Shown: piece by piece, positions 25,553-32,825 of the stretch
Position numbering within the stretch: the first letter of the stretch is position 1
How the letters are laid out: each line of letters starts with the position of its first letter
From: Caryophanales bacterium
GTDB lineage: Bacteria > Bacillota_I > Bacilli_A > RF39 > UBA660
DNA: 34,752 nt
Direction: 5' to 3'
NCBI GenBank assembly: GCA_016290885.1
Contig: JAEEVN010000011.1
Coordinates: forward strand, 1-34,752
Position numbers and translations under genes: made by a program
Notes under the pieces: generated by a model
What the model was told of the DNA's origin: nothing
The model's input: only the letters and a program-made list of their open reading frames with translations
Databases searched by the model: none

Positions 25553-25985
25553 TCTTTTTGCCTTCTTTCTTTTTAGTCTTCTTTTTCTTTTTAGTTTCTT
25601 TTATTACTTCTTCTATTTTATCTTCTACATATATTTCTTTTTCATGGTTTTTAAAATATCTTCCTGCGATTGGAAATAGTGACATTAATAATGCCATAAC
25701 TATTAATAAACAAACAATAATTGTCCATATAAAACTATCTATTCTTACAATTATTGTTGCTGTAAAAGCGATTATAAATGAATTAATTAATGCTAAAACA
25801 TTTAATAATTTTTTATAATCTATTTTTCTTACATCTAAATCATATCTCAGCACAAATAATCGTACTTCATCATTTTGTTTTAATAATTCAAAATTTTCTT
25901 TTCTTCTATATACCAGTCTATAAATAATATAAACAAATATAAATAAGCAAACAAATTCAATTAATGATTTCAATACTTCATTCAT
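25545..25985 (-). CDS. Small membrane protein co-regulated with leuS
   Basis: A 146-residue protein of unknown family. Three hydrophobic segments are visible (about 8-25, 60-80 and 85-107), with a charged cytoplasmic loop between the first two (RRKENFELLKQNDEVRLF) and an unusually Lys/Glu-rich end (KKKKKTKKKEGKK). It lies between the T-box and leuS, overlaps leuS by 8 bases, and has AGGAAG before its ATG, so it should be made in step with LeuRS when charged tRNA-Leu is scarce. It ends in TGA, the only gene here with that stop; without it the frame would end at a TAA two codons on. Function unknown; transport or membrane tethering are guesses. Confidence 0.75.
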   Translation of the reverse strand: MNEVLKSLIEFVCLFIFVYIIYRLVYRRKENFELLKQNDEVRLFVLRYDLDVRKIDYKKLLNVLALINSFIIAFTATIIVRIDSFIWTIIVCLLIVMALLMSLFPIAGRYFKNHEKEIYVEDKIEEVIKETKKKKKTKKKEGKKNV

Positions 25986-25994
25986 TTTAATCTT

Positions 25995-26205
25995 CCTTTC
26001 AAAAATAAAAACTTTATAACTTAAGGATGAGATTTACCCACGGTACCACCTTAATTCATAAAGTTTATTATGCAGCTCTATTCTTTAACGCAGAAATACG
26101 TTGTCTCTAGAAGAACAAGTTCAATATTCTTTTATATTAGTTTTCACCGACCACTAACTCTCTAAAATAATCAAATATTTACTACTTTCCCCATCACTGA
26201 AACAT
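25995..26205 (-). promoter_or_regulatory. T-box leader (leucine type) upstream of leuS
   Basis: Untranslated leader on the minus strand with the T-box signature AAGGTGGTACCGTGG (around 26053-26039). Upstream, in order, are a TGATGGGGAAAGTAG stem I base with K-turn-like bases (near 26195-26180), the AGAGAG distal bulge (26163-26158), and a GGTCGGTG loop. The 3' side of stem I reads GAACTTGTTC (26122-26113), where the triplet right after GAA is CTT and one base on is TTG, both leucine codons; either fits the downstream leuS. Uncharged tRNA would stabilise the antiterminator. Which triplet is the specifier is not settled by eye. Confidence 0.92.
26001..26064 (-). terminator. T-box regulated terminator
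   Basis: Minus strand ACTTTAT...TTAAGG paired with CCTTAA...ATAAAGT, then TTTTTATTTTT. The 5' arm overlaps the T-box bulge sequence, giving mutually exclusive terminator and antiterminator. Confidence 0.85.
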
Positions 26206-26211
26206 GAGTAA

Positions 26212-26240
26212 ATTATATAATACTTTTTCTATTTTTACAA
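26212..26240 (-). promoter_or_regulatory. Promoter of the T-box/leuS unit
   Basis: Minus strand TTGTAA (26240-26235), 17-base spacer, TATAAT (26217-26212), just before the T-box. Predicted start near 26205. Confidence 0.85.
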
Positions 26241-26252
26241 GTATTTATTATT

Positions 26253-27323
26253 CTATGGTCTAGGATTTGAAGATGATACATATTTTAATGGATCAACTCT
26301 TTTTCCATTTATTTCAATTTGGAAATGTAAATGTGGTCCAGTTGAACATCCTGAACTTCCAGATAAACCTATTACTTGACCTTGTTCTACATGATCTCCT
26401 GCTCTTACTGTAATAGTATTTTTATATAGATGTTTATAAGTTGTTTTTATTCCATTACCATGATCTATAATTACATAATTTCCAACTAATCCACTACAAT
26501 TATATTTACCATTTGAATCAGGTCTAATTGCTTGTTCTGCATAATCTATTCTAGCACCTTTTGTTGGATATGTTACTGTACCTGATTTAGAGGCAATAAC
26601 ATTACTTCCTCTAGAAGCTCCAATATCAATAGCCCCATGTCCTCCACCAAGTCCCTGATGAACACTATCATTACCACCAAAATAAGCTGTTATTGAAGTT
26701 GCTGATGGCTTTCCAGTAGCAAATGATAATCCGTTTACTGTCGTTGTTTCTTTGCTTCCTACTGGCCACCACCATCCTGTGTTAGAACCTACTATTCCTT
26801 CTGTAACATCCTCTTCTAACTTTTGTCTTTTCTCTTCTTCTTTCTTTTTTATTTTTCCTTCAACATTCTTAAATCTTTTAGCTAATTCATTATAAGTTTC
26901 TACATCATCTACATTACTAATAGCAACTCTAGCATTATATAAATCTGATCTATGAAGTGTGTTTTCAACAACTTCTAATGCTTCCACTGCTTGATTAGCA
27001 GCCATTTTATTTATACTTTCAGTTGTTGCATTCCTAATACAATTAAATGGTTCCATATATTCAACATAACTAAGTTTAGATATTAATCCTACCATTGTTG
27101 GAACAAAGAATATAATTGCCGCTGCAACCATTTTTCTTAACCATTCTTTTGCCATTTTACTTGTTAATTCTTTGTCATTAGAAATCTCTGCTTTAACAGC
27201 AGATATAGCACAACTAACTATTAATAAAATAGGAACTATAATTTTAATAATTGTAATAACAATTCTAACTATTCTAATAGCTTTTAAAGCATCAATATTA
27301 TCACATATACCTAGTATTAGCAT
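26253..27323 (-). CDS. Membrane-anchored M23 (LytM-type) metallopeptidase
   Basis: A 356-residue protein. Two N-terminal hydrophobic segments (about 18-43 and 67-85) are separated by a short charged loop (KAEISNDKELTSKMAKEWLRK). A coiled-coil-like Lys/Glu-rich linker (about 110-185) follows, then an M23 zinc peptidase (about 190-350) with ligands in GGHGAIDIGA (His and Asp) and GPHLHFQI (His-x-His). It also has the GNYVIIDHGNGIKTTYKHL strand and GQVIGLSGSSG. Such enzymes trim peptidoglycan cross-links or activate amidases. The paired N-terminal helices look like those of small pilin-like (VirB2/TrbC) membrane proteins, but this is weak. GAGGG precedes the ATG. Single-gene unit. Confidence 0.88.
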   Translation of the reverse strand: MLILGICDNIDALKAIRIVRIVITIIKIIVPILLIVSCAISAVKAEISNDKELTSKMAKEWLRKMVAAAIIFFVPTMVGLISKLSYVEYMEPFNCIRNATTESINKMAANQAVEALEVVENTLHRSDLYNARVAISNVDDVETYNELAKRFKNVEGKIKKKEEEKRQKLEEDVTEGIVGSNTGWWWPVGSKETTTVNGLSFATGKPSATSITAYFGGNDSVHQGLGGGHGAIDIGASRGSNVIASKSGTVTYPTKGARIDYAEQAIRPDSNGKYNCSGLVGNYVIIDHGNGIKTTYKHLYKNTITVRAGDHVEQGQVIGLSGSSGCSTGPHLHFQIEINGKRVDPLKYVSSSNPRP

Positions 27324-27342
27324 ATTAATCCCTCACAATAAA

Positions 27343-27348
27343 ATTATA
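27343..27348 (-). promoter_or_regulatory. -10 of the M23 gene
   Basis: Minus strand TATAAT preceded by TTG, 20 bases before the start codon; the -35 region falls in the upstream terminator and is poor. Confidence 0.4.
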
Positions 27349-27350
27349 CA

Positions 27351-27385
27351 ATTAAAAACATAATAAATCTAGATTTATTATGTTT
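27351..27385 (-). terminator. Terminator of the GH31 gene
   Basis: Perfect 30-base palindrome (AAACATAATAAATCT and its complement) followed by TTAAT on the minus strand, starting 2 bases after the GH31 stop. Confidence 0.75.
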
Positions 27386-27386
27386 A

Positions 27387-29795
27387 TTATAACTCAGCCA
27401 TGTATTCAAATAATTGCATGAACATATTAACAAATATTTTAGGAAGACCCTCTCTTCTAAGTTTTCTAATTAAGATTCTCTTCTCTCTAATAGTTTTTTG
27501 AGGATCAAATATGATTGAATCTATTTGTTCTTTTAATTCAGTTGGTATTGATAAATCATTAATGATTCCTTCTAAATCTTCATTTATAACACGTGCTGCA
27601 TCTATTTCAATATCTTGTCCTTTACAATATACAAGTATTTTAGATTGAACAGGTATTTCATCAAATTCAATTACAAAATCTGTTTCATCTGTATATCTTC
27701 TAAATGGTACATTTACTTCATTAGCAAATACTTGTACACCATCAGTAAATTTAGTATTTCTAAATCTAATAATATAATTTCTCTTAGGTGGTACTACTGC
27801 TGTTGTACCAGCTATTGGTGCTATTGAAACTGAAAAATCATTAGTTTTATAATAATAATTTATTTCAGTAGTTAAACTTTCACCAGTTTTATATTTAGAT
27901 GAGAATCCATCATCTTCATATAATTTATATGTATTACTTCTACCTGGAAATACATGTATTTCTAATGTCTTAGGAGAAGATACATCATTTAGATTATTTG
28001 GATCTAGTTTTGCCATTGGAATAATAGCTCCTGTTTTTGCAAATACTGGATAATCTTCATCTTTATAGAAAGTAACATATCTCTTACCACCAATAAACTT
28101 TTTACCTGTTTTAAATTCATACCAAACACCATTAGGTAAGAATAATCTGTGAACAGATCTGTTCATTACTGAGTCTTTTGGATAAACAATTGGTGAAATA
28201 AATAATTCACTTCCAAAATAATACTCTGTTTTATATAATGGTTCATCATATGTCTCTGGATATTTATAATATAGTGGTTGTAATAAAGGTACTCCATTAG
28301 TTGAGTATTTCTTTGCTTCACTATATAAATATGGTATCAATCTATGTCTTAATACTAGATATTCTTTAACAATATTATATGTTTCTGCATTCCATCTCCA
28401 TGGTTCACGTTTATAATACTTTCCACCTTCACTAGCAAGTCTTAATATCGGACTATAGACACCTAATTGAACATATCTCATATATAATTCTGCATCTTCA
28501 GTACCACTATCAAAACCTCCTATATCATGACTCCACCATGATACTCCTATATTAGCAGCAGTAGAATTAAAGAATGGTAATAATTTTAATATTTTCCAAC
28601 TTATTAATGTTCTACCTGAATATAATATAGAATATTTATGAGGTGCTATACCAAAGTTTCTACTTAAAACCATATTTCTTTTTTGAACATTGCCAGTCAT
28701 ATTATTATATAAATAATAATTCATAGCATAGTCTCTTAATTTGTTCTCTACATTGTAATCATCAACCCATAAGAAGTCTACTCCACTATTCATATATGGT
28801 GTGATGATTCCTTTTAAAAATCCATCCATTAATTTAGAATTATAAACATTTAATGGAATATTTTTATCTGTATCTAAATCATATATTTTAATAAAATCAG
28901 CATGATGTTCTTCTTCAATACTAAGTATTCCATCAGTAATAACATTTGTACCTAAAAATATATTATTAGCATGTAAATAATTAGCTAATGCTGGTGGATT
29001 AGGAAATATACTTTTATTAAATGAGAAACTAATATTTGAATATTTATTCTTAGTTCTTGCATATTCTCCTAATAACAATACACTTAGTGGTATTCCGCTT
29101 TTCTTAAATTTATTTACTAATATTTGAACATCACTTTCTGTATAAGGTTCATTTTTAGCCCACCATACTCCAAGAGCATATCTAGGAATTAGTGGTGGTA
29201 AACCAGTTAAATTGAAATAATCTCTAAGTCCATAACCAAAATCATTATTATATACAAATAAATATGTATCTGTATTTTTATAATTTGGAGTAATAATATT
29301 TCCATTTTGATCTAATATAGGAGTTCTAGAATCATCAAATGATGCAAAACCATCTATTGAAAACAAACCTTTATCAAAAGTAACTTTACCAACAGATTCA
29401 TCTAAACTATAACATGTTCCTCCAAAGTTTTTAGCTTCTGGATGACTAAAATGCCATGTTTTATCTGTATCTTTTATAGTTACTTTTAAGTTTTGATCAG
29501 GAGAATGCTTACCACTTACAAATGGTTTTTCTTTTTGATATTCAAGAACAAATTTTTCTCCTTTAATAATTAAAATATTATTATCTTCTTCTACAGAAGT
29601 TTTGGGATTAGCAAAATTTCTATTTGTAGCAAAAAAAGTAGGATAATCATTGAATGATCCAGTTTCACTATATTCGAATCTAATTAATGAATCAGATAAA
29701 ATACTAATTCTATATTTATTACCTCGATATACATGTGCACTAGGAGTTTTACTTTTTTTGATATCTACTCTAAAGTTCATTCCTAAATCATACAT
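27387..29795 (-). CDS. Glycoside hydrolase family 31 protein lacking the usual acid/base Asp
   Basis: An 802-residue GH31 protein, normally acting on alpha-linked sugars. N-terminal beta domain (about 1-190, YRISILSDSLIRFEYSETG), TIM barrel (about 200-560), C-terminal beta domains (to about 720), then a helical tail (IDAARVINEDLEGII onward). The nucleophile is kept: VDFLWVDDYN, Asp345. The acid/base Asp normally in a W-G/S-G-D motif is Arg395 here (ILYSGRTLISW; codon AGA). Downstream NIGVSWWSHDIGGF, LGVYSPILRLASEGG and REPWRW are intact, so this looks like a subfamily trait, not decay. Substrate unknown. No signal peptide, so cytoplasmic. The ATG has GGGAGG 6 bases upstream. It follows the HerA-like gene by 38 bases. 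Confidence 0.88.
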   Translation of the reverse strand: MYDLGMNFRVDIKKSKTPSAHVYRGNKYRISILSDSLIRFEYSETGSFNDYPTFFATNRNFANPKTSVEEDNNILIIKGEKFVLEYQKEKPFVSGKHSPDQNLKVTIKDTDKTWHFSHPEAKNFGGTCYSLDESVGKVTFDKGLFSIDGFASFDDSRTPILDQNGNIITPNYKNTDTYLFVYNNDFGYGLRDYFNLTGLPPLIPRYALGVWWAKNEPYTESDVQILVNKFKKSGIPLSVLLLGEYARTKNKYSNISFSFNKSIFPNPPALANYLHANNIFLGTNVITDGILSIEEEHHADFIKIYDLDTDKNIPLNVYNSKLMDGFLKGIITPYMNSGVDFLWVDDYNVENKLRDYAMNYYLYNNMTGNVQKRNMVLSRNFGIAPHKYSILYSGRTLISWKILKLLPFFNSTAANIGVSWWSHDIGGFDSGTEDAELYMRYVQLGVYSPILRLASEGGKYYKREPWRWNAETYNIVKEYLVLRHRLIPYLYSEAKKYSTNGVPLLQPLYYKYPETYDEPLYKTEYYFGSELFISPIVYPKDSVMNRSVHRLFLPNGVWYEFKTGKKFIGGKRYVTFYKDEDYPVFAKTGAIIPMAKLDPNNLNDVSSPKTLEIHVFPGRSNTYKLYEDDGFSSKYKTGESLTTEINYYYKTNDFSVSIAPIAGTTAVVPPKRNYIIRFRNTKFTDGVQVFANEVNVPFRRYTDETDFVIEFDEIPVQSKILVYCKGQDIEIDAARVINEDLEGIINDLSIPTELKEQIDSIIFDPQKTIREKRILIRKLRREGLPKIFVNMFMQLFEYMAEL

Positions 29796-29833
29796 GACTA
29801 TCCTCCCTTTCTATAATTTTTTCTTTTTTCTCT

Positions 29834-32038
29834 TTATCCTTGTTGTTGAGCCATCATTGCCGCGATTGGATCTTGAACAACAGGTGCTGGTTCTTGAGCA
29901 ACAGGTGCTGGTCCTTGTAATGGTACTTGAACATCTACTACTGGTTGTGGTTGTTCATTTAGTACTGGAGTTTGATCTAACATTGGTTGTTCAAGAGGAT
30001 TACTTAATTGTTCATTAACAACTGGTCCTGGATCTAATACCATAGGATTTTCAAGTTGAACATTTTGTTCATTTGGAACTTCATTTGTAACAACTTGAGT
30101 TGGATCTATTGGCATTGGTTCTGGAGTTACAGCAGCATCTTGTACAGGCATTGCTGGTTGTTCAGCTATAGTTTGCTCTATTGGCATAACTGGTTCATTA
30201 ACAACAGGTGTTTCTTCAACTGAAGCTGCTTCCTCTACAGGAGTTTCTACTGGTGTAGGATCTACTCCACCTTCTCCACCATCTTTTAATTTTACCATCC
30301 AATTTCCAAATATATCGCAGTTTGAACTTGTTGGTGGTGGATCAGCCTTTTGCATCTTAACAATCATAGGTATTTTAAATATTCTACCAAAGGCAACACA
30401 AGTACCTGATTGTAATGTTTTTTGTTTTTCAACTATATCTTCACTCATGTTAGGTACACTCTTTGAAATATACTCTAAATCAGCTGGGTGATTAATTTTA
30501 AATATTAAGAAGTTAGCACATTGGGATATAACGTTTTCATTTATATCTGTAGGTCTTTGTGTAATAAGTGTCATTAAGAAACCATATTTTCTACCTTCTT
30601 TAGCAATTCTTTCAAATATGTTATAACCAAATAATTTCTTATCATCACCATCTATAACATATCTGTGTGCTTCTTCTAAAATCATATGTATTGGGAAAGT
30701 TGCTCTATCAGTTAAAGCTCTAGTAAATTTCATAAACATACGTCCATAAATTTTAACTATTGTACGAGCAAATCTATCATCTACATCTTCTAAATTGAAG
30801 TTAACAATTTGACATTTTTTATTATCTTTAATTTGAATCTTTCTAATATAATCATCTAAAGTTATATATTCATCAGAAGTAAAGAATTCTCTATATTGTC
30901 TTGAAGCTAAATCATGTAATTTAACTTTTAAACTCATAGCTGAGTCATACATTGCTTCATTTAATAAGTATCTTTCACTATATAAAGTGAAGTTTAATGC
31001 TACTTCTAAATCATGTAATGAATAAGTAACTCCTGCTGCTTCAAAATTCCATTGTCTTTCTTCATCAATAAATTGTTTAATATAGTCAGATATAATCTTA
31101 TGTTCTGCAAATCTACCTTCGCTATCTATATCAAAACAATTTCTAAAGCTTCTTGTAAATCCAATACCAGGAACTTCAGCATTTAAATTCATTTCATTAG
31201 TATTAGTTTCATTTAATATTTCAAAAATTTGATCTCTAATTCTTGTAGCAGTTTGATTAGTATACATTATATTAATAACTGCTTTTGATAATATATGATT
31301 TTTAAAATCAATTGCTTCTTGATCTTGTCTAGCAAACATCTTAGCATAAGTAAGTGCTGTTTCTACCATTGATATTTGTGAGAATTGAGTTGCTTCTAAT
31401 AAATTTAAAATATCTTCTAATTCTAATAAGCATACTGGAATATTTAATTTTTCATATTCTTTCTTTTCACTTGTAGTAATTACTTTAAAGTTATAATAAG
31501 GATTATTCTTACTTAAATCTTTAAATGCATTCATATATTCACCATATGAATCAAATATAAATAGATTTGATTTATATGGGATTATTTGTGAATTAGGGAA
31601 AATATTTTGAATTATTCTACATATACCATATGTTTTACCACTACCAGTATTACCAAATATAGCAGTATGGTTAGAAAACATATCATCTAAATCAACTGTT
31701 AATTCTGTATCATTGTATAATGGAGAAACACCTAATGTTAAACATTTACTTCTAGGACCAGTTAATATTTTTAATTCTTCATCATTTATTAATCTAACAT
31801 CAGCATCCATACTAGGTTTTTTAATTAAACCACCTACAAAATCATTTTCAGTTAATTCACCTAAAAAATTTACTTTGATAGTATCTTCTAAAATAGAATC
31901 AACTTCTCCAAGTATCTTTTTATTTGGATCTTCAAAAACAATATGTACATTAATTAAATCACTAGCCTTTGATTTTGTATCGTCATTTAACTTTACCACA
32001 CAACTATTTTTATTAATTGTATATATTTTTCCTAACAT
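29834..32038 (-). CDS. HerA/DUF87-family P-loop ATPase with a Pro/Gln/Val-rich tail
   Basis: A 734-residue ATPase of the HerA-FtsK superfamily. An N-terminal beta (HAS-barrel-like) domain covers about 1-100; Walker A is AIFGNTGSGKTYG (129-136); Walker B is HMILEEAHRYV (near 454); sensor-type TLITQRPTDI and the arginine-rich ERIAKEGRKYGF follow. HerA proteins form hexameric DNA-translocating rings, often with NurA nuclease, but no NurA or other nuclease adjoins. The last 140 residues (about 593-734) are a low-complexity tail rich in Pro, Val, Glu and Gln (PVVNEP, APVAQEPAPVVQD), ending IAAMMAQQQG. The tail may bind partners. Followed by the GH31 gene. Cellular role unknown. Confidence 0.85.
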   Translation of the reverse strand: MLGKIYTINKNSCVVKLNDDTKSKASDLINVHIVFEDPNKKILGEVDSILEDTIKVNFLGELTENDFVGGLIKKPSMDADVRLINDEELKILTGPRSKCLTLGVSPLYNDTELTVDLDDMFSNHTAIFGNTGSGKTYGICRIIQNIFPNSQIIPYKSNLFIFDSYGEYMNAFKDLSKNNPYYNFKVITTSEKKEYEKLNIPVCLLELEDILNLLEATQFSQISMVETALTYAKMFARQDQEAIDFKNHILSKAVINIMYTNQTATRIRDQIFEILNETNTNEMNLNAEVPGIGFTRSFRNCFDIDSEGRFAEHKIISDYIKQFIDEERQWNFEAAGVTYSLHDLEVALNFTLYSERYLLNEAMYDSAMSLKVKLHDLASRQYREFFTSDEYITLDDYIRKIQIKDNKKCQIVNFNLEDVDDRFARTIVKIYGRMFMKFTRALTDRATFPIHMILEEAHRYVIDGDDKKLFGYNIFERIAKEGRKYGFLMTLITQRPTDINENVISQCANFLIFKINHPADLEYISKSVPNMSEDIVEKQKTLQSGTCVAFGRIFKIPMIVKMQKADPPPTSSNCDIFGNWMVKLKDGGEGGVDPTPVETPVEEAASVEETPVVNEPVMPIEQTIAEQPAMPVQDAAVTPEPMPIDPTQVVTNEVPNEQNVQLENPMVLDPGPVVNEQLSNPLEQPMLDQTPVLNEQPQPVVDVQVPLQGPAPVAQEPAPVVQDPIAAMMAQQQG

Positions 32039-32070
32039 ACTAAAACAACACCCTTCTACTATATAAAATT

Positions 32071-32079
32071 ATTGTATCA
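32071..32079 (-). promoter_or_regulatory. Extended -10 of the HerA-like gene
   Basis: Minus strand TGATACAAT, 33 bases before the start, between the nifJ terminator and the HerA-like gene. The -35 is poor. Confidence 0.4.
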
Positions 32080-32087
32080 AAAAACAG

Positions 32088-32118
32088 ATTAAAAATAAAG
32101 AGTTATTACTCTTTATTT
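32088..32118 (-). terminator. Terminator of nifJ
   Basis: Minus strand AAATAAAGAGT / ACTCTTTATTT with a four-base loop, then TTAATC. The nifJ TAA stop sits at the loop and the 5' arm encodes its last residues. Confidence 0.8.
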
Positions 32119-32798
32119 TCTAATTTTTTATAGTATTCATATCTTCTCTTAGCATAGTTCATATTTTCATCATATAGTTTTTGATATTCTTCTTCATTCT
32201 TAGTTTCTAAGTTTTTATATCTCATTTCTTTAGAGAATAATGAATCAAAGATTTCAAATTCAGGTTCTTTAGAATCAACTGTTAATTTATCTTCTTCTGG
32301 ATTATATCTCATTAATAGATTATAACCTATTTCAGATAAGAATTTTTGTTCTTCTATTTGTCCTGTCATACCACCTACTATACCTTGTTCAATACATGGA
32401 CAATATGCAATTATTAATGATGGTCCATTATGTTCTTTTGCTTCTTTAAATGCTTTTATTGTTTGCTGCATATTAGCTCCCATTGAGATTGAAGCTACAT
32501 AAACATTTGGTATAGACATAGCTATTTTGAATAAATCTTTTTTGCTTTCAAGTTTTCCACTTGAAGCAAATTCTGCTATACTACCTGTTCTAGTTGATTT
32601 AGATTTTTGACCACCAGTATTAGAATATACTTCAGTGTCAAGTACTAGTATATTTACATTTTCATTACTATGTAAAACATGATCTAATCCACCATATCCA
32701 ATATCATATGCCCATCCATCTCCACCAATAATCCATGTACTTCTAGATGGAATATAATCAATTAATTTCTTTATTTCTTCAGGAATATCTTCATTCAT
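32106..32798 (-). CDS. nifJ: Pyruvate:ferredoxin oxidoreductase, C-terminal part after an in-frame TGA
   Basis: 230 residues from the first ATG after the interrupting TGA. It holds the TPP-binding half of domain VI: WIIGGDGWAYDIGYGGLDHVL and LDTEVYSNTGGQKSKSTRTG, then SMGANMQQTIKAFKEAKEHNGPSL and AYCPCIEQGI with a conserved Cys. It is in the same frame as the upstream part; the codons between the TGA and this ATG read TYTIKNQL without another stop. No ribosome site lies before this ATG, so it is more likely the end of one original protein than a separate subunit. It may be joined by readthrough or recoding, broken by a point mutation, or split by a sequencing error. The last part of the gene is intact to the stop. 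Confidence 0.8.
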   Translation of the reverse strand: MNEDIPEEIKKLIDYIPSRSTWIIGGDGWAYDIGYGGLDHVLHSNENVNILVLDTEVYSNTGGQKSKSTRTGSIAEFASSGKLESKKDLFKIAMSIPNVYVASISMGANMQQTIKAFKEAKEHNGPSLIIAYCPCIEQGIVGGMTGQIEEQKFLSEIGYNLLMRYNPEEDKLTVDSKEPEFEIFDSLFSKEMRYKNLETKNEEEYQKLYDENMNYAKRRYEYYKKLENKE

Positions 32799-32822
32799 TA
32801 ATTGATTTTTAATTGTATATGT

Positions 32823-32825
32823 TCA
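32823..32825 (-). other. In-frame TGA interrupting nifJ
   Basis: Single TGA codon after NIEDGE. The same frame continues with TYTIKNQLMNEDIPEEI and the TPP half of the enzyme. Normal family members are continuous here, in a poorly conserved linker. Trp is TGG at every conserved site I inspected, so a mycoplasma-type TGA=Trp code is not evident. Confidence 0.85.

Noticed and set aside
29650-30018. Open plus-strand frame of 122 codons across the GH31/HerA junction
   Set aside because: It is antisense to the low-complexity tail of the HerA-like gene and the GH31 start; its Leu/Val repeats mirror that tail, and no ribosome site is seen.
29834-32038. HerA-like ATPase as part of an anti-phage defence system
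   Set aside because: No SIR2, DUF4297, NurA or other effector adjoins; neighbours are a GH31 gene and nifJ.
31713-32066. Open plus-strand frame of 117 codons opposite the start of the HerA-like gene
   Set aside because: Overlaps a conserved ATPase domain on the other strand and lacks a ribosome site.
32799-32822. C-terminal nifJ piece as an independent beta-type subunit gene
   Set aside because: No ribosome site before its ATG, the frame is continuous with the upstream part, and the TPP domain would be cut in its middle, unlike natural multi-subunit PFORs, which split at domain borders.
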